Position numbers and translations under genes: made by a program. This document shows, in pieces, positions 1-9,173 of a DNA stretch of 64,000 nucleotides (the first letter of the stretch is position 1; the number at the start of each line of letters is the position of its first letter). The notes under the pieces were generated by a model. It made no database searches and was not told the origin of the DNA. It saw only the letters and a list, made by a program, of their open reading frames with translations. The stretch comes from Riemerella columbina DSM 16469. Its GTDB lineage: Bacteria > Bacteroidota > Bacteroidia > Flavobacteriales > Weeksellaceae. The stretch spans positions 86,619 through 150,618 of the forward strand of contig NZ_KB894217.1 of the NCBI RefSeq assembly GCF_000374405.1. Reading direction: 5' to 3'.

Positions 1-413
<413 letters not shown>

Positions 414-440
414 TTAATCTTTAAAAAAGATTCGTTTTTG

Positions 441-448
441 CAAATATA
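441..448 (-). promoter_or_regulatory. -7 box of the pyrH promoter
   Basis: On the minus strand this reads TATATTTG, an exact match to the Bacteroidota TAnnTTTG -7 element. It sits 40 bases before the pyrH ATG, in an otherwise AT-rich gap. The start site is inferred, not measured. Confidence 0.6.
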
Positions 449-525
449 ATAATTATGTCTTTATTATTCACCATACAGCGGGATATTTTGTGGGGTTTGG
501 TCTGTTAAAAAGAATTAATTTTTGC

Positions 526-533
526 TAAGTTTG
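526..533 (+). promoter_or_regulatory. -7 box upstream of the lipoprotein gene at 553
   Basis: TAAGTTTG matches TAnnTTTG and lies 19 bases before the ATG at 553, a short leader typical of this phylum. No convincing -33 element was found. Confidence 0.45.
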
Positions 534-552
534 CGTATTAAAAAGATTTTAA

Positions 553-1209
553 ATGTTGAAAAAATTAACTTTTGCGATGGTATCATCATTTTTATTGAAT
601 AGTTGTCAGGTATTGGATCATACTACCAAACAGGAACTATCAGATAGCTATTACACTAAAATTGAGGGAACTGAAAAATCAAAAGTCTATGTAGATATCA
701 ATAATGATTTAATTAATATCTATCCTTTAAACCATGATTTAGAAGTAGATACAACTAAAGACTTTGAATCTTATCAACTGGAATCAGCATCTGAAACTCA
801 TGTTAATTTTATCTTACAACATAGTAGTTTCGATTTAGATTTTATGACCATACCGTTAAAATATAGATTTTCTACTAAAGATTTACCGGCTCAACTTAAT
901 ACAGATTTAAATGGCGGGTTATTTATAGGATTTAGAACAGACCGCTATCATATTAATTATAGCAAAAACCCACTAGGAAAATCCATAAGGAACATCAATC
1001 ATTGGGCGTATTCAGTAGGATTATATACAGGATTGGGAAATACCCAAATGACGCCTACAAATACCAATGACCAAATTCAGCAAGAGTATGATGGCGTGGT
1101 ATGGTCTAAAGGTATTGTGGGAATTATAGGATTTAATCGCTTTACCATGGGGATTACATTAGGTTTTGACCAATTATTAGATAAAAATAGAAATCTTTGG
1201 ATTTATTAG
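553..1209 (+). CDS. Putative lipoprotein, probably truncated by a premature TAG
   Basis: Unknown function. The N-terminus MLKKLTFAMVSSFLLNSCQ has a lipoprotein signal ending in a lipobox-like LLNSC, so the product is probably lipid-anchored in the envelope. The rest alternates polar and hydrophobic residues with glycine/aromatic stretches (GGLFIGFRTDRYHINY, GIVGIIGFNRFTMGITLGFD), suggesting a beta-rich protein. The frame stops at TAG 1207-1209, but codons after it continue plausibly as QRPWLGLALGLNLN to TAA at 1252-1254, a Gly/Leu-rich tail of the type that ends related envelope proteins. The natural gene is therefore probably 553-1254, with CAG or similar changed to TAG. Function stays open. 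Confidence 0.6.
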   Translation: MLKKLTFAMVSSFLLNSCQVLDHTTKQELSDSYYTKIEGTEKSKVYVDINNDLINIYPLNHDLEVDTTKDFESYQLESASETHVNFILQHSSFDLDFMTIPLKYRFSTKDLPAQLNTDLNGGLFIGFRTDRYHINYSKNPLGKSIRNINHWAYSVGLYTGLGNTQMTPTNTNDQIQQEYDGVVWSKGIVGIIGFNRFTMGITLGFDQLLDKNRNLWIY

Positions 1210-1268
1210 CAGCGTCCTTGGTTAGGCTTAGCTTTGGGATTGAATCTTAATTAAGAATATGGAATGAA

Positions 1269-1298
1269 AAAACCGATTAGAATGTTCTAATCGGTTTT
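1269..1298. terminator. Bidirectional hairpin terminator
   Basis: A near-perfect inverted repeat, AAAACCGATTAGAA at 1269-1282 paired with 1285-1298, flanked by A- and T-tracts. It lies between the convergent lipoprotein gene and acyl-CoA dehydrogenase gene and can serve both. Confidence 0.8.
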
Positions 1299-1321
1299 CT
1301 TTATTTAAAAAGTTAATAACC

Positions 1322-3085
1322 TTATTTACCAATATAATGTTGTGCTACTTTTTCAGTAAGGGCAATCACATTCGGATGATTGGTATATTTTGTAAATCTT
1401 CTTAAACCAGAAAGCATCATGCGTTGCTCGTCGCCTTCAGCAAAAGAGATGATTCCTTCCTTAGCCGCTTCAATTGTTTTTTCAATCGCTTTGTACAGAT
1501 TCAACTGTGCCATTGCCGCTTCTACAGAGTCAGCAGAGAAATGTTTTTCTGATCTTAGCACTGCCGATTCTGCCATATACAATTGGTTCAGAATTTCAGA
1601 AGCATTAAGCAATAAATGTTGTTGCTTTTCAATTTCCATCATGTATTTTTGAAGTGCCGCTCCAGATACCATTAAAAATACTTTTTTAAGTTTTTCAACC
1701 ATAGCTTTTTCTTCACTCATAAACTCTGAGTAGTCTGGGGTTTCAAATGATGGAATAGACATCAACTCTTTACCAATAGCTATCGCTGGGGACATTAAAT
1801 CAATATGACCTTTCATGGCTCTTTTAATGAGCATGCCTACGGCTAGTAAACGGTTGATTTCATTAGTTCCTTCATAAATTCGGGCAATTCTAGCATCTCG
1901 CCAAGCGGCTTCCATAGGTGTATCTTCAGAGAAGCCCATACCTCCAAATATTTGAATCCCTTCATCAGCAGCATGTTGAAGAATATCAGACACAAATACT
2001 TTTAGAATAGAGCATTCTACGGCAAATTCTTCTACCCCCTTAAGTTCGGCTTGTTGGTGGTCCATACCTTCGGCTACCAATTCATCAATTTTATTTTGAA
2101 TGTCTTTCGCTGCACGATAAGCTCCAGCCTCGCATACAAAAAGTTGAGTTGCCATTTCCGCAATTTTTTTGCGAATTGCTCCGAAAGTAGAAATGGTAAC
2201 GCCGAATTGCTTTCTTTCATTAGCGTATTGTATCGCATAATTCATAATGCGACGCTGTGCATCTAAAGAAGCCGCCGCCAATTTAATTCTTCCTACATTT
2301 AAGGCATTTAAAGCAATTTTAAATCCATTGTTACGCTCCCCTAAAAGGCTATCTACTGGCACTTTCATATCATTGAAAAAGACTTGTCTCGTAGAAGAGG
2401 CACGGATACCTAATTTATGTTCCTCTTCACCGAAAGTTAAACTTTCAGGGTTTTCTAATTCGGAACGGTTAATAACGAATCCTGTAATGTTTTTATCATC
2501 ATCAATTTTGGCAAAGAAAATAAAAGTATCTGCAAATCCTGCGTTAGAAATCCACATTTTCTGTCCATTGATGATGTAGTGTTTGCCATCTTCGCTTAAC
2601 TTGGCTCTGGTTTTTCCGCTGTTGGCATCAGAACCTGCATCGGGCTCTGTAAGGCAATATGCCCCAAATTTTTTCCCCATAGCTAAATCTGGAAGGTATT
2701 TTTGTTTCTGCTCCTCCGTACCATAGAGTAGGATAGGAAGGGTACCAATCCCCGTATGTGCACCATAGGCGGTTGCTAATGACCCCGTAGCGCCTGAAAG
2801 ATAATCGCAAGCCAGCATAGTGCTTACGAATCCCATACCCATACCGCCATAAGATTCAGGAACGGCAATACCTAAAAATCCCATTTCGCCCATTTCCTTC
2901 ATACATTCTTCGGTAAAGGCGTAGTCTTTATGCTCGAATCTTTCTCGGTTAGGGATTACTTTTTTATCAATAAATTCTTTTGCAGAGTCGCGTAGCATTT
3001 TTTGCTCCTCTGAAAAATCTTCCATCGTGAAGATGTCTTGTGCTGGTGTTTCTTTAATTAGAAACGCTCCTCCTTTATTTTTCAT
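1322..3085 (-). CDS. Acyl-CoA dehydrogenase (long, ~590-residue type)
   Basis: An FAD enzyme introducing the first double bond in acyl-CoA beta-oxidation. The 587-residue protein has the acyl-CoA dehydrogenase core in residues ~25-420: LTEPDAGSDANSGKTRA and MWISNAGFADTF for substrate/FAD contact, and IYEGTNEINRLL near the end of the core. A further ~160-residue helical C-terminal extension follows, as in the long two-domain enzymes common in Bacteroidota. The start giving MKNKGGAFLIKETPAQDIFT matches the expected N-terminus. It is the last gene of the minus-strand operon headed by marR (8108). Chain-length preference cannot be read from sequence. Confidence 0.93.
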   Translation of the reverse strand: MKNKGGAFLIKETPAQDIFTMEDFSEEQKMLRDSAKEFIDKKVIPNRERFEHKDYAFTEECMKEMGEMGFLGIAVPESYGGMGMGFVSTMLACDYLSGATGSLATAYGAHTGIGTLPILLYGTEEQKQKYLPDLAMGKKFGAYCLTEPDAGSDANSGKTRAKLSEDGKHYIINGQKMWISNAGFADTFIFFAKIDDDKNITGFVINRSELENPESLTFGEEEHKLGIRASSTRQVFFNDMKVPVDSLLGERNNGFKIALNALNVGRIKLAAASLDAQRRIMNYAIQYANERKQFGVTISTFGAIRKKIAEMATQLFVCEAGAYRAAKDIQNKIDELVAEGMDHQQAELKGVEEFAVECSILKVFVSDILQHAADEGIQIFGGMGFSEDTPMEAAWRDARIARIYEGTNEINRLLAVGMLIKRAMKGHIDLMSPAIAIGKELMSIPSFETPDYSEFMSEEKAMVEKLKKVFLMVSGAALQKYMMEIEKQQHLLLNASEILNQLYMAESAVLRSEKHFSADSVEAAMAQLNLYKAIEKTIEAAKEGIISFAEGDEQRMMLSGLRRFTKYTNHPNVIALTEKVAQHYIGK

Positions 3086-3141
3086 AATATTTTTATTTTT
3101 TTAATTAGTCTTTTATTTAGTTAAAAGGGTTGAGTTTTGAG

Positions 3142-3501
3142 TTAATAATCACTCTGTCTATCTAAATTTTCCTTAGTAGTTTTTACTATTGCGGTAAGAA
3201 TATTTATGATATTATTAATTTCATTAATATAACATTCATTATCAAACTTTACTAAATTAGATTTCGATAGCAATAATAACCAATATTTAGTCTCTCTAGC
3301 TTCTTTATTAGCTAAACTCATTTTAAAGAGAAAATCTTTTTTAGAAAATCCTGCATTCGCTTCCTGCACATTTGCTCCAATAGATGTACCGCTTCTTAAT
3401 AACTGTTTTGAGAGTATAAACTCATTTTGGAGTTTGCAAACTTTATATAATTCGATAATGGATAAAGCAAATTGAAATGTTCTCTCTGAAATAGTCATCA
3501 C
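3142..3501 (-). CDS. Four-helix-bundle protein, S23/23S-rRNA-IVP type
   Basis: A 119-residue, almost wholly helical protein. The segment LLRSGTSIGANVQEANAGFSKKDFLFKMSLANKEARETKYWL is the signature of the small four-helix-bundle family first seen as intervening-sequence proteins in 23S rRNA genes and related to diversity-generating-retroelement accessory proteins. The cellular role of free-standing members is unknown. It sits between two beta-oxidation genes and is flanked by short repeats built on ACTCAAAA and its complement (around 3130-3150 and 3500-3530), which looks like a module inserted into the operon. A second, divergent member lies at 4776-5126. Confidence 0.8.
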   Translation of the reverse strand: MMTISERTFQFALSIIELYKVCKLQNEFILSKQLLRSGTSIGANVQEANAGFSKKDFLFKMSLANKEARETKYWLLLLSKSNLVKFDNECYINEINNIINILTAIVKTTKENLDRQSDY

Positions 3502-3540
3502 TCAAAATTTATCACTCAAAACTTATCATTTATAATTTTT

Positions 3541-4719
3541 TTAAAGCAACTCAAAGATACTTGCGGCGCCTTGTCCTGTACCGACACACATGGTAACCAT
3601 GCCGTATTTGTTGCCTCTTTTTTTCATTTCGTCTAGGAGTTGAACGGTAAGTTTTGTTCCTGTACAGCCCAATGGGTGACCGAGTGCAATGGCACCTCCA
3701 TTGACATTAAGAATATCCGTATTGAGGTCTAACTCTCTTTGGATAGCCACCGACTGAGATGCAAAGGCTTCGTTAAGCTCAATCAATTCAATATCTTTAA
3801 GTTCCAATCCCGCTTGTTTTAATACTTTTGGAATGGCATAGACTGGTCCCATTCCCATAATTCTTGGTTCTAGCCCTGCCGTAGCATAAGATACCAAGCG
3901 CGCCTCAGGTTCTAAACCGAGTTCTTTTACCATGTCTTCGGACATCACGATAACGAATGCAGCACCGTCTGACATCTGCGAGGAATTTCCTGCCGTTACA
4001 CTTCCACCATTGGCAAATACAGGACGCAACCTTGCTAATCCTTCCATAGAAGTGTCTTTTCTTGGACCTTCGTCTTGTTTAAAATCAAAAGATTTAGTTT
4101 GCACTTTTTGATTGTCGTCCAAATAAGTATATTCTACAGGAATAGGCACAATCTGATTTTCAAAACGATGTTCTGCTAATGCCTTTAACGCTTTTTGATG
4201 CGAGTGATAAGCAAATTCATCTTGAGCTTCTCTGCTGATGTTGTACTCCTTAGCTACGGCTTCCGCAGTATAACCCATTCCCCAATAATAATCTGGATTG
4301 GTTTTGGACACTTCTGTTTCTGGAACTGGCTTATATCCTCCCATTGGGATAAAGCTCATAGATTCTGTACCACCTGCAATAATGCAGTCTGCCATCCCTG
4401 CTTGAATTTTTGCCGAAGCAATAGCGATGGCTTCCGAACCTGAAGCACAATAGCGGTTTACCGTTACCCCAGGAACTTTATCCGTTTGCAATCCCATCAG
4501 AGAGATAAGTCTGGCGACATTAAGCCCTTGTTCTGCCTCTGGCATGGCATTACCTACAATAAGGTCGTCTATTCTGTTTTTATCTAATTGTGGTACGGCT
4601 TTCATCAATTGTTTAATTACGGTTGCCGCCATCACATCTGGTCTTGTAAAGCGTAGACTGCCTTTAGGTGCTTTGCCCACCGCAGTTCTAAAGCCTTTTA
4701 TAATATATGCTGTTTTCAT
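3541..4719 (-). CDS. fadA: Acetyl-CoA acyltransferase (thiolase)
   Basis: Last step of beta-oxidation: CoA-dependent cleavage of 3-ketoacyl-CoA. The protein has the thiolase landmarks: active-site cysteine in VNRYCASGSEAIAIA, then ELNEAFASQSVA, NVNGGAIALGHPLGCTGTK, and the second cysteine in MVTMCVGTGQGAASIFE at the C-terminus. I chose the ATG at 4717-4719 (MKTAYIIKGFRTAVG), which gives 392 residues, the family length; an upstream in-frame ATG at 4758 would add 13 poorly conserved residues. It lies between the two S23-type genes in the operon. Symbol by function; orthology to E. coli fadA is not implied. Confidence 0.93.
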   Translation of the reverse strand: MKTAYIIKGFRTAVGKAPKGSLRFTRPDVMAATVIKQLMKAVPQLDKNRIDDLIVGNAMPEAEQGLNVARLISLMGLQTDKVPGVTVNRYCASGSEAIAIASAKIQAGMADCIIAGGTESMSFIPMGGYKPVPETEVSKTNPDYYWGMGYTAEAVAKEYNISREAQDEFAYHSHQKALKALAEHRFENQIVPIPVEYTYLDDNQKVQTKSFDFKQDEGPRKDTSMEGLARLRPVFANGGSVTAGNSSQMSDGAAFVIVMSEDMVKELGLEPEARLVSYATAGLEPRIMGMGPVYAIPKVLKQAGLELKDIELIELNEAFASQSVAIQRELDLNTDILNVNGGAIALGHPLGCTGTKLTVQLLDEMKKRGNKYGMVTMCVGTGQGAASIFELL

Positions 4720-4775
4720 TTTTTTTATTGATTTATTGTACAATGTATTGAAGTACAAAGTACAAGGTTTACTAT

Positions 4776-5126
4776 TTATTTAAGCGTTTTAATAAGTTTT
4801 GCAAGCATGTTTTGGATGTATTTTAAGTCGTTGAAAATGATATTATAATGTTCTTCTTCTAAATAATTTAAGTTAAAAGCAATTGTCAGTTGAGTTTCAA
4901 ATTCAAATGACGATGCTAAAGCTATGGATAAAAATTGTTTAAACTGTTTATTAGTATTTCTACCCGAACCTTCTGCAATATTTGAAGCAATAGAAATGAC
5001 ACTTCTTCTAGATTGAGAAGTTAGCCCAAACATTTCCTCCTTTGGGAATTCATTAGAATATTGATAATATATTGTTATCAATTCCATTGACTTTTTCCAA
5101 ACTTCTAATTCTCTAAAATTATGCAT
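4776..5126 (-). CDS. Four-helix-bundle protein, S23/23S-rRNA-IVP type (second copy)
   Basis: A 116-residue member of the same helical family as 3142-3501 but of the other common subtype: FRELEVWKKSMELI at the start, then FGLTSQSRRSVISIASNIAEGSGR and FLSIALASSFEFETQL. These motifs are diagnostic of the S23 ribosomal/four-helix-bundle family. It lies between the thiolase gene and the fused dehydrogenase/hydratase gene, and is bracketed by short degenerate repeats built on GTACAA / TACATGATACAT (about 4735-4770 and 5180-5228). Molecular role unknown; likely an inserted module. Confidence 0.82.
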   Translation of the reverse strand: MHNFRELEVWKKSMELITIYYQYSNEFPKEEMFGLTSQSRRSVISIASNIAEGSGRNTNKQFKQFLSIALASSFEFETQLTIAFNLNYLEEEHYNIIFNDLKYIQNMLAKLIKTLK

Positions 5127-5237
5127 TAGTATTTATTAAAAATTTATATTCATCCAAAATGTTGTAAAAATTGTATTCTACTGTACAAGATACATCATAC
5201 AAAAGTACATGATACATCGTACAACATTACACACTCA

Positions 5238-7637
5238 TTAATTTCTCAACGGTTTTCCTTTTTGGAGCATGTATTGGATACGCTCTAGGGTTTTTCTTTC
5301 GCCACAGAGTTGTAGGAACGCTTCTCGCTCTAGGTTAAGCAAGTATTGTTCTGTAACTAAGGTTTCTTCAGAAAGGTTACCCCCTGCCATTACATACGCC
5401 AATTTATCGGCGATTTTTTTATCGTGTTCAGAAATATAATTTCCGGCTAACATTTGGTCGGTGCCTACATAGAACATTCCCAACGCGTCTTTACCAACTA
5501 CTTTTACCTTTTGAGGAATCGGTTGGGTATAGCCTTGTTCAGCCATCAACTTAGCAACTTTTTTAGCCTCTGCGATTTGACGGTTTTTATTTACAACCAC
5601 GATATCTTTTCCGTGTTGAAGGATGCCCATATCGTAGGCTTCATAAGCAGAAGTTGCTACTTTACCCATTGCGATATTCATAAAGGCATCGCGAAGACGG
5701 TTATTTTTAACATCGTCTTTATAAACTTGCTTCATGGTTCTTAGCGTCATTTCTTTACTACCGCCACCACCTGGGATTACACCAACGCCCACTTCCACTA
5801 ATCCGATATAAGTTTCTGCTGCTGCAACCACACGGTCGGCATGGAGTGTCATTTCGCAACCGCCGCCTAAAGTCATTCCAAATGGTGCGACTACAGTTGG
5901 CACGGCACAGTAGCGTAATCTCATCATAGATTTTTGGAAATATGCAATCGCCATATTAAGGTCGTCCCAATCTTGCTCCACCGCCATCATCAGAATCATG
6001 GCTAAGTTGGCTCCCACTGAGAAGTTAGCCCCTTGATTAGCGACTACTAAACCATCGTATTCCTTCTCTGCTAAGTCTATAGCACGATTAAGTCCGTCTA
6101 ATACCTCACCACCTAAAGAATTCATTTTTGAGCGAATCTCAAAGTTGATGATACCATCACCAAGGTCTTGAATAGCAGAGCCAGAATTACTCCAAAGGGT
6201 TTTATTTTTTCTGATATTATCTAAAATAATAAAGGCTTCCTGACCTGGAATAGGTTCGTAATTATCTTTATGATAGAAGGTAGAATGTCCTTCGTCATTC
6301 ACTTGATAGAAGGCTTTACCTTCATTAGCCATAGTTTTTACCCAATCGGAAACTTCATAGCCCGCTTCTTTCGCTAAGTCTATCCCTTTCTGAACGCCCA
6401 CGGCATCCCAAATTTCAAACGGTCCATTTTCCCACCCGAAACCTGCACGCATGGCATCGTCTATTTTATAAACTTCGTCTGAAATTTCTGGTACTTTGTG
6501 AGAAACATAAGCGAATAATGCACCCAACGATTTTTTATAAAGCTCACTGGCTTTGTCTTGTCCACCGATAAGGACTTTAAAACGCTTAATAGGCTCATCA
6601 ATATTTTTAGTCATTTCCAATGTTGGGAACGATGTTTTCTCTTGCGCCTCATATTCTAAAGTATCTAAATTTAGCCCTAAGATTTCAGATTTACCCTCGG
6701 CATTTTTTACTTTTTTATAGAAGCCTTGTCCTGATTTAGACCCTAGCCATTGGTTATCCATCATTTTTTGGATATAGTCTGGCAATTGGAAGACATCATT
6801 AAAATCATTGGCTTCAGCACCACTTTCTCTTACCCCATTAGCCACATGGATTAAAGTATCTAACCCTACAACATCTGCTGTTCTAAATGTAGCTGACTTG
6901 GGACGCCCAATGATAGGTCCCGTCAATTTATCCACATCGGTAACACTTAGCCCAAGTTTTCTTACATTATGAAGTAAATCCATAATACTAAATACCCCAA
7001 TTCTATTCGCAATAAATGCTGGTGTATCTTTAGCTAGTACTGTAGTTTTACCTAAAAACTTCGCGCCATAATTCATATAGAAATCTACAACCTCTGGTAA
7101 AGTATCTTTGGTTGGGATAATCTCTAATAAAGGTAAGTAACGCACAGGGTTAAAGAAGTGTGTCCCTGCAAAATACTGTTTGAAATCTTCGCTTCTACCA
7201 TCGATTAGTAAATGAATCGGAATTCCAGAAGTATTGGACGATACTAAAGTCCCCGGCTTGCGGAATTGCTCAATTTTTTCGTATACTGATTTTTTGATGT
7301 CTAAGCGCTCTACCACTACCTCGATAATCCAATCGGTATCTTTGATTTTCTTTAAATCATCCTCAAAGTTACCTACGCTAATGCGGTCGGCAAATTTAGG
7401 GGAATAGAGTAGGGCAGGGCTCGATTTTTTTAGTTTGGCTAAATTCTCTGTTGCAATACGATTTCTAAAGGCTTTATCGTCTTTAGAAATTCCTTTTTTT
7501 TGTTCCGTTTCGTTTAGTTCAGAAGGTACGATATCCAGCATCAGCACTTCTACACCAATATTGGCGAAATGTGCCGCGATGCCAGCCCCCATAATTCCAG
7601 AACCTAAAACGGTAATGTGTTTGATTCTTCTTTTCAT
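5238..7637 (-). CDS. Fused 3-hydroxyacyl-CoA dehydrogenase / enoyl-CoA hydratase
   Basis: A bifunctional beta-oxidation enzyme of 799 residues. The N-terminal part is an NAD-binding 3-hydroxyacyl-CoA dehydrogenase: Rossmann motif VLGSGIMGAGIAAHFA, NTSGIPI, GTHFFNPVRYLPLLEI, DTPAFIANRIGVF. The C-terminal part, from about residue 480, is a crotonase-fold hydratase with NQGANFSVGANL and PFGMTLGGGCEMTLHADRVVAAAETYIGLVEVGVGVIPGGGG. The order (dehydrogenase first) resembles Bacillus FadN rather than E. coli FadB. It lies 9 bases after marR and starts MKRRIKHITVLGSG. Its partners fadA and the acyl-CoA dehydrogenase follow in the same operon. Confidence 0.93.
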   Translation of the reverse strand: MKRRIKHITVLGSGIMGAGIAAHFANIGVEVLMLDIVPSELNETEQKKGISKDDKAFRNRIATENLAKLKKSSPALLYSPKFADRISVGNFEDDLKKIKDTDWIIEVVVERLDIKKSVYEKIEQFRKPGTLVSSNTSGIPIHLLIDGRSEDFKQYFAGTHFFNPVRYLPLLEIIPTKDTLPEVVDFYMNYGAKFLGKTTVLAKDTPAFIANRIGVFSIMDLLHNVRKLGLSVTDVDKLTGPIIGRPKSATFRTADVVGLDTLIHVANGVRESGAEANDFNDVFQLPDYIQKMMDNQWLGSKSGQGFYKKVKNAEGKSEILGLNLDTLEYEAQEKTSFPTLEMTKNIDEPIKRFKVLIGGQDKASELYKKSLGALFAYVSHKVPEISDEVYKIDDAMRAGFGWENGPFEIWDAVGVQKGIDLAKEAGYEVSDWVKTMANEGKAFYQVNDEGHSTFYHKDNYEPIPGQEAFIILDNIRKNKTLWSNSGSAIQDLGDGIINFEIRSKMNSLGGEVLDGLNRAIDLAEKEYDGLVVANQGANFSVGANLAMILMMAVEQDWDDLNMAIAYFQKSMMRLRYCAVPTVVAPFGMTLGGGCEMTLHADRVVAAAETYIGLVEVGVGVIPGGGGSKEMTLRTMKQVYKDDVKNNRLRDAFMNIAMGKVATSAYEAYDMGILQHGKDIVVVNKNRQIAEAKKVAKLMAEQGYTQPIPQKVKVVGKDALGMFYVGTDQMLAGNYISEHDKKIADKLAYVMAGGNLSEETLVTEQYLLNLEREAFLQLCGERKTLERIQYMLQKGKPLRN

Positions 7638-7646
7638 ACTTTTTTA

Positions 7647-8108
7647 TTAATCTATTTGTTTTTTATTGTTTAGATGATTAGCGATATTAGAAATATCCTT
7701 CATCACCTCTTTAAAAATATCAAGTTTCTCTGGCTCTATCGTATCTATGATACTTTTATTAAACTTCAGCACCATTTTTTTAGATAAATTTCGAGATTCT
7801 AAGCCTTTAGGCGTTAATTTTATGATGACCTCTCGTTTATCCGTAGCCGATTTTTCCTTATAGATATAGCCATTGTCTTCTAGTAGTTTTATAATCCTTG
7901 TAAGGGAAGTGGATTCAATGCCCATTTTGGGTCCCAAATTGGTACTGCGGGTTCCATTTTTCGGGTCTATTTTCAATAATGTTAAGGCTTGGACGGTAGT
8001 CGATTGATACTCTTGTGCCAGTTCAGCATACATCTTGGATACCGAGAGCCATGTGGATTTTAATATTAAATCGATACTTTCTATTTTCTCTTTGGTAAGT
8101 GACTGCAT
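7647..8108 (-). CDS. MarR-family transcriptional regulator of the beta-oxidation operon
   Basis: A 153-residue winged-helix protein: VQALTLLKIDPKNGTRSTNLGPKMGIESTSLTRIIKLLEDNGYIYKEKSATDKREVIIKLTPKGLE covers the recognition helix and the wing with the DxR (TDKRE) motif of MarR proteins; long helices at both ends make the dimer interface. It is the first gene of the operon and lies directly behind a 26-bp perfect palindrome that overlaps its own promoter. By family knowledge it is probably a dimeric repressor released by an acyl-CoA or fatty acid; the ligand is inference from the operon content. Confidence 0.88.
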   Translation of the reverse strand: MQSLTKEKIESIDLILKSTWLSVSKMYAELAQEYQSTTVQALTLLKIDPKNGTRSTNLGPKMGIESTSLTRIIKLLEDNGYIYKEKSATDKREVIIKLTPKGLESRNLSKKMVLKFNKSIIDTIEPEKLDIFKEVMKDISNIANHLNNKKQID

Positions 8109-8128
8109 TATTAAAATTTTGATTTATC

Positions 8129-8136
8129 CAAATATA
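8129..8136 (-). promoter_or_regulatory. -7 box of the marR/beta-oxidation operon
   Basis: Read on the minus strand this is TATATTTG, matching TAnnTTTG, 21 bases before the marR ATG. The 26-bp palindrome begins three bases upstream of it, inside the -33 to -7 spacer. Confidence 0.65.
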
Positions 8137-8139
8137 CAA

Positions 8140-8165
8140 AAAATACTATGCATGCATAGTATTTT
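8140..8165. promoter_or_regulatory. 26-bp perfect palindrome, likely MarR operator
   Basis: The half-site AAAATACTATGCA (8140-8152) is followed by its exact complement to 8165. It occupies the promoter spacer just upstream of the -7 box, where a bound dimer would block RNA polymerase. The combination of perfect symmetry, position and the adjacent marR gene makes autorepression of the operon likely. Confidence 0.75.
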
Positions 8166-8238
8166 AATGTTAAATTTTAGTTAATATTTTGGTATACAGT
8201 TATTTAAATATTATGCTATACATATTTTAAATGTTTGT

Positions 8239-9171
8239 TTAATTTAACATGGAGGTCTTTATCTCATTTAATAGAGATTCTAAATTATTGAATACCTGTA
8301 TTTTACCTTCAGTATTTATGCACCATTGCGTTGCTTGGTACTGTATCTGATAATACGATAAATCTTGATTGAAATGTTTTTCCAATAACGCGATTAAAGT
8401 TTTTTTATGAAGTTCTGGGGCATCAATGGTGGGAAGTTTTAATTTTTGAGGCGGTTGTATCGTATGATTGTTTTGAAGTTCTGGATGGGTTAAAAGCATA
8501 TCTTCCACCAGTCCGTGGTGCAGTCTTCCCGAATGAAGCCACCAAAGTTGGTCGGCATATTGTTGGGCTAAGCGCCAATTGTGAGATGAGAAGATGATTA
8601 GTTTGTTTTGCTCTTTGGCTAATTGCCTTAGCAATTTAAGTATTGCGATTTTGTTTTTTTCATCGAGATGAGTTGTGGGTTCATCTAAAATAATGATTGG
8701 TGTATTCTGGGCAATGGCTCTTCCAATAAAGGCTTTTTGAAGATTGCCGTCAGAGAGTTGTGATAATTTTTTATCCGCGTAGGATGATAAACCTAGTTGG
8801 CTAATAATATGATTTATTTCTTGTGCGTCTTGTTGGGTTAATTTAAAATAATAAGGATAATGGATATATTTGCCTAATGCAATTAAATCTTTGGTAGTGT
8901 AATGTTCAGGAAGTTGATATTTGGATAATACTACGGAAACCATTTGGGCAATGGCTTGATGGTCTAATTTGTCAATAGAGGTGTTGTTGATCTCAATACG
9001 ACCTTCAAGTAGTGAAATTTGTTTTAGAATGGATTTAATCAATGTGGTTTTGCCAATGCCATTATCGCCTACCATTAACACTACTTCGCCCAAATGGGTT
9101 TTTATATTAATATTACGGATTAATGGGCTTTTGTAGCCAATGGTAAGATTCTTAAATTTGAGAATTGACAT
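8239..9171 (-). CDS. ABC transporter ATP-binding protein, iron/siderophore type
   Basis: The ATPase of a FecCD-type iron-complex importer, acting on the inner face of the cytoplasmic membrane. Walker A is VGDNGIGKTTL near residue 35, the signature region is LSQLSDGNLQKAFIGRAIAQ (a degenerate LSxG), Walker B is PIIILDEPTTHLD, and the switch histidine lies in IIFSSHNW. The C-terminal ~60 residues extend beyond the usual ~250. It follows the unknown membrane-anchored gene at 9174 by two bases and the permease at 9965, so the three form one transcription unit. No substrate-binding protein or TonB receptor is in the window, so the ligand cannot be named. Confidence 0.88.
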   Translation of the reverse strand: MSILKFKNLTIGYKSPLIRNINIKTHLGEVVLMVGDNGIGKTTLIKSILKQISLLEGRIEINNTSIDKLDHQAIAQMVSVVLSKYQLPEHYTTKDLIALGKYIHYPYYFKLTQQDAQEINHIISQLGLSSYADKKLSQLSDGNLQKAFIGRAIAQNTPIIILDEPTTHLDEKNKIAILKLLRQLAKEQNKLIIFSSHNWRLAQQYADQLWWLHSGRLHHGLVEDMLLTHPELQNNHTIQPPQKLKLPTIDAPELHKKTLIALLEKHFNQDLSYYQIQYQATQWCINTEGKIQVFNNLESLLNEIKTSMLN

Positions 9172-9173
9172 GA

